Source of the DNA: G965213525 sp965213525
GTDB taxonomy: Bacteria > Actinomycetota > Acidimicrobiia > Acidimicrobiales > Poriferisodalaceae
DNA length: 64,000 nucleotides
Direction: 5' to 3'
Assembly (NCBI GenBank): GCA_965213525.1
Contig: OZ243889.1
Location: forward strand, 1,116,001 to 1,180,000
Part shown: positions 61,777 to 64,000 of the stretch, in pieces
Layout of the letters: each line of letters opens with the position of its first letter
Numbering within the stretch: position 1 is the first letter of the stretch
Position numbers and translations under genes: made by a program
The notes under the pieces: generated by a model
What the model saw: the letters and a program-made list of their open reading frames with translations, nothing else
Databases searched by the model: none
Told to the model about the DNA's origin: nothing

Positions 61777-62957
61777 CCCCGGTGACCGTGGCCGACTCGC
61801 CTCTGGACGCCGATGCAGGGCTCACCGCCGCTGCTGGCACCGTCGACGGCGGCGATGGGCGACGCCCGGCCGCGCTGACGATCGAGGGGCTGTCCAAGAC
61901 CTATGACCCCAAGGTCGGCCCGGTGCTCGACGGCATCGACCTCGAGGTGGGTCGGGGCGAGTTGGTCGCCCTGCTCGGGCCGTCGGGGTGCGGCAAGTCG
62001 ACGCTGCTGCGGCTGGTCGCCGGCTTCCTGCACGCCGAGCGGGGCCGCATCACCATCGAAGGTCGAGACGTCTCGCGGGTGCCCACCCACCGGCGGGACG
62101 TGACGATCGTCCACCAGAGCCACGCCCTGTGGCCCCACCTGACCGTCGCCGAGAACGTCGCCTTCGGGCTCGAGATGCGGAAGGTGCGCCGACCCGAGCG
62201 GAGCCGCCGCGTCGAGGAGGTGCTCGACGTCGTCGGCTTGGCCGGCTATGGCCGGCGCATCCCCGGCGAGCTCTCCGGCGGCCAGCAACAACGAGTCGCC
62301 CTGGCCCGGGCGCTCGTCGTGCACCCCCGCGTGCTGCTGCTCGACGAACCCCTGTCGAGCCTCGACGCCAACCTGCGGGTGCACCTCCGCGAGGAGATCC
62401 GGCGCCTGCAGCGAGACATGGCCCTCACCACGATCCTGGTCACCCACGATCGAGAGGAGGCGATGGCGGTCTCGGACCGCATCGTCGTGCTCGAGCGGGG
62501 CCGCATCGCCCAGATCGGCACGCCCACCGAGATCTACACCGCCCCGGTGAGCTCGTTCGTCATGGGCTTCACGGGGCCCTCGGTCCAGATGCCGGCCACC
62601 GTGTCGTCACGACACGCCGGGCGGGTCATCGTCGACGGGGCCCTCGGTCACCTCGATCTGCCCGAACCGTCGGACAGCCTCGCCGGGGCCGATCTCACCC
62701 CGGGGGCCGCCGTCGTCGTGGCCGTGCGTCCCGAGGAGCTCGTCCTCGACCCCGCCGGCTCGGGTGCCGGGGTGGACGTCACCCTCGAGGAGCTCGCCTT
62801 CTTGGGCACCGAGGTCGAGGCGCGCCTGCGCCTGGCCACCGGCGAGCGGGTCGACGTGCGCCTGCGCGCCGACCGGGCCCCTGAGCTCAGCGCCCACGGA
62901 GGTGAGCGCCTCCGCCTCGGGGTCCCACCCCACTCCGTGCGCCTCTTCCTCCCCTGA
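61773..62957 (+). CDS. ABC transporter ATPase, PotA/FbpC type
   Basis: A 394-residue ATPase: Walker A LLGPSGCGKSTLLRLVAG, signature ELSGGQQQRVALARALV, Walker B VLLLDEPLSSLDANL and H-loop LVTHDREEA. A C-terminal TOBE-like domain (VVVAVRPEELVLD) is typical of polyamine, iron or thiamine importers. Start GTG 61773, overlapping the Rieske stop. A ~30-residue low-complexity leader precedes the domain. The downstream binding protein belongs to the same operon. Confidence 0.85.
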   Translation: MTPVTVADSPLDADAGLTAAAGTVDGGDGRRPAALTIEGLSKTYDPKVGPVLDGIDLEVGRGELVALLGPSGCGKSTLLRLVAGFLHAERGRITIEGRDVSRVPTHRRDVTIVHQSHALWPHLTVAENVAFGLEMRKVRRPERSRRVEEVLDVVGLAGYGRRIPGELSGGQQQRVALARALVVHPRVLLLDEPLSSLDANLRVHLREEIRRLQRDMALTTILVTHDREEAMAVSDRIVVLERGRIAQIGTPTEIYTAPVSSFVMGFTGPSVQMPATVSSRHAGRVIVDGALGHLDLPEPSDSLAGADLTPGAAVVVAVRPEELVLDPAGSGAGVDVTLEELAFLGTEVEARLRLATGERVDVRLRADRAPELSAHGGERLRLGVPPHSVRLFLP

Positions 62958-63015
62958 TCACCCAACCCTCACCGCCCATCCCTGACCCGACGCTCCCGCC
63001 GAGAGGACCCCTCCC

Positions 63016-64000
63016 ATGCCCAGCACCCCCGCCCGATCGTCATCTCCCATCGCTGCTGTGGCCGCGGTCGTGGCCATGGCGTTGCTCGCCGCAGGGTGCG
63101 GTGACAGCGACACCGGCACCGCCTCGAGCGTCACCGACACCACGATCGACGTCCAGGTCGACGACGCCACCGACGCCCCAGCCGGCGCCCAGGTCGACGA
63201 CGAGACCGTGACCGGCACCGAGGCGACCGCTGCCGCCGGTGACGGCCCCGCAGCTGGCGACGGGTTTGCCACACCCGAGGAGATCGCCGCCCTCTGCCCG
63301 CCCGAGGCGGCCCCTGACCGTCTGGTCCTCTCGGCGTGGGCGGGCCAGCAGGAGCGCGTCGGTGACGTCGTCGCCGGGTTCACCGACATCACCGGCGTCG
63401 AGATCGAGTGGCTCGAGAACGGCACCGGCGACCGGCTCACCAAGCTCAACGCCGAGCGGGGCGCGCCCACCATCGACGTGGCCCTCATCCCCGTCAACGA
63501 GGTGCCGGCGCTGCTGTCCAACGGCGTCGTCGAGCCGGCTGACGCCTCGATCCCCAACTACGACGTGCTGGTGGACGCCGCCCGCCTCGACGGCGGCTAC
63601 GGCAGCTCGATCCTGCAGTTCGGCATCGCCTACAACCCCGAGTTCGTCGACCCGGCGCCGACGTCGTGGGCCGATCTGCTCGACCCGGCGTGGGCCGGCC
63701 GGGTGGCGATCCCGGCGATGCCGAACTCCGGCGGCTACGCCATGTTGAAGATGCTCGCCGAGACCGAAGGGGGCGACGAGCGTGACCTGTCGGGTGCCGT
63801 CGACGCCATCGCCGGCATCTCCGACGACATCGCCATCATCTTCCCCTTCGCCCCCGCCATGGAACCCAACATCGCGGCCGGCGAGGTGTGGATCTACCCC
63901 GACATCGCCGGCGTGGTCCAGGACTTCAAGCTCAACCGGGACGTGCCCGTCGAGGTGGTCATCCCCGACGAGGGTGGCCCCGTCGGGCTGAACGTGCTCG
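63016..64000 (+). CDS. ABC transporter substrate-binding lipoprotein, 3' end missing
   Basis: At least 328 residues. ATG 63016 has GAGAGGA eight bases upstream, a signal peptide (PIAAVAAVVAMALL) and lipobox LAAGC. A ~65-residue Thr/Asp/Ala tether follows, then a type II binding fold: DRLVLSAWAGQQERVGDVVA, GVEIEWLENGTGDRLTKLNA, and ILQFGIAYNPEFVDPAPTSW with ADLLDPAWAGRVAIPAMPNS. The frame is open to the window end. It resembles polyamine/iron (PotD/FbpA-like) proteins; ligand unknown, perhaps the Rieske substrate. Confidence 0.8.
   Translation, partial: MPSTPARSSSPIAAVAAVVAMALLAAGCGDSDTGTASSVTDTTIDVQVDDATDAPAGAQVDDETVTGTEATAAAGDGPAAGDGFATPEEIAALCPPEAAPDRLVLSAWAGQQERVGDVVAGFTDITGVEIEWLENGTGDRLTKLNAERGAPTIDVALIPVNEVPALLSNGVVEPADASIPNYDVLVDAARLDGGYGSSILQFGIAYNPEFVDPAPTSWADLLDPAWAGRVAIPAMPNSGGYAMLKMLAETEGGDERDLSGAVDAIAGISDDIAIIFPFAPAMEPNIAAGEVWIYPDIAGVVQDFKLNRDVPVEVVIPDEGGPVGLNVL

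Overview
The window is 64 kb of very GC-rich, gene-dense DNA that reads as actinobacterial. GTG starts are common, many adjacent genes join by 4-base GTGA or ATGA overlaps, and several genes seem to start at or next to the transcription start behind a TAnnnT box. A secreted protein with YWLVAADGG/FAFGDA repeats, DUF222-HNH proteins, DUF3140, a heliorhodopsin and BMP-type nucleoside transport suggest Actinomycetota, perhaps class Acidimicrobiia. That placement is inference. No rRNA, tRNA or CRISPR array was recognised.

Region 1 (1-15.2 kb) looks like nucleoside and purine uptake and breakdown. It holds molybdate transporter modABC, an orphan xanthine-dehydrogenase-like molybdenum subunit, an Atz/Trz-type deaminase, a complete BMP-type nucleoside ABC transporter (lipoprotein, double ATPase, two permeases) and an adenosine deaminase. 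A scar with pieces of a second adenosine deaminase gene and of an amidohydrolase gene follows.

Region 2 (15.2-33.9 kb) starts with an alpha/beta hydrolase and a DUF222-HNH element. It then carries a surface-glycan cluster: two GT-C membrane proteins, GT4 and GT2 glycosyltransferases, a sulfotransferase, an ABC exporter, a polysaccharide deacetylase, a 2-hydroxyacid dehydrogenase-like protein, UDP-GlcNAc 2-epimerase, and a natural fusion of a GT4 with an FAD oxidoreductase.

Region 3 (33.9-43.8 kb) has two ferritin-like proteins, a second, truncated DUF222 copy and a methyltransferase. Next comes a tightly coupled minus-strand operon: dihydroorotase-like amidohydrolase, di-iron ferritin-like protein, adenine deaminase homologue, acyl-CoA-dehydrogenase-type flavoprotein and adenosine deaminase homologue. 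This set looks like an uncharacterised pathway for a purine-like N-heterocycle and is the best candidate here for an undescribed system.

Region 4 (43.8-64 kb) holds an arsenic cluster (arsI-type lyase, arsR, arsC, aquaporin), a heliorhodopsin preceded by palindromic repeats, a DapB-like dehydrogenase, a Baeyer-Villiger monooxygenase fused to an esterase, DUF3140, a PGPGW membrane protein and a P450 gene broken by a perfect 199-bp tandem duplication. It continues with a secreted Asp-box propeller protein, a TPM-domain membrane protein, an amidase, and a Rieske oxygenase next to an ABC transporter whose binding protein runs off the window.

Minisatellites (9-bp to 123-bp units) recur at gene edges and as low-complexity N- or C-terminal tails. 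Long open frames opposite real genes are products of high GC and were left out.
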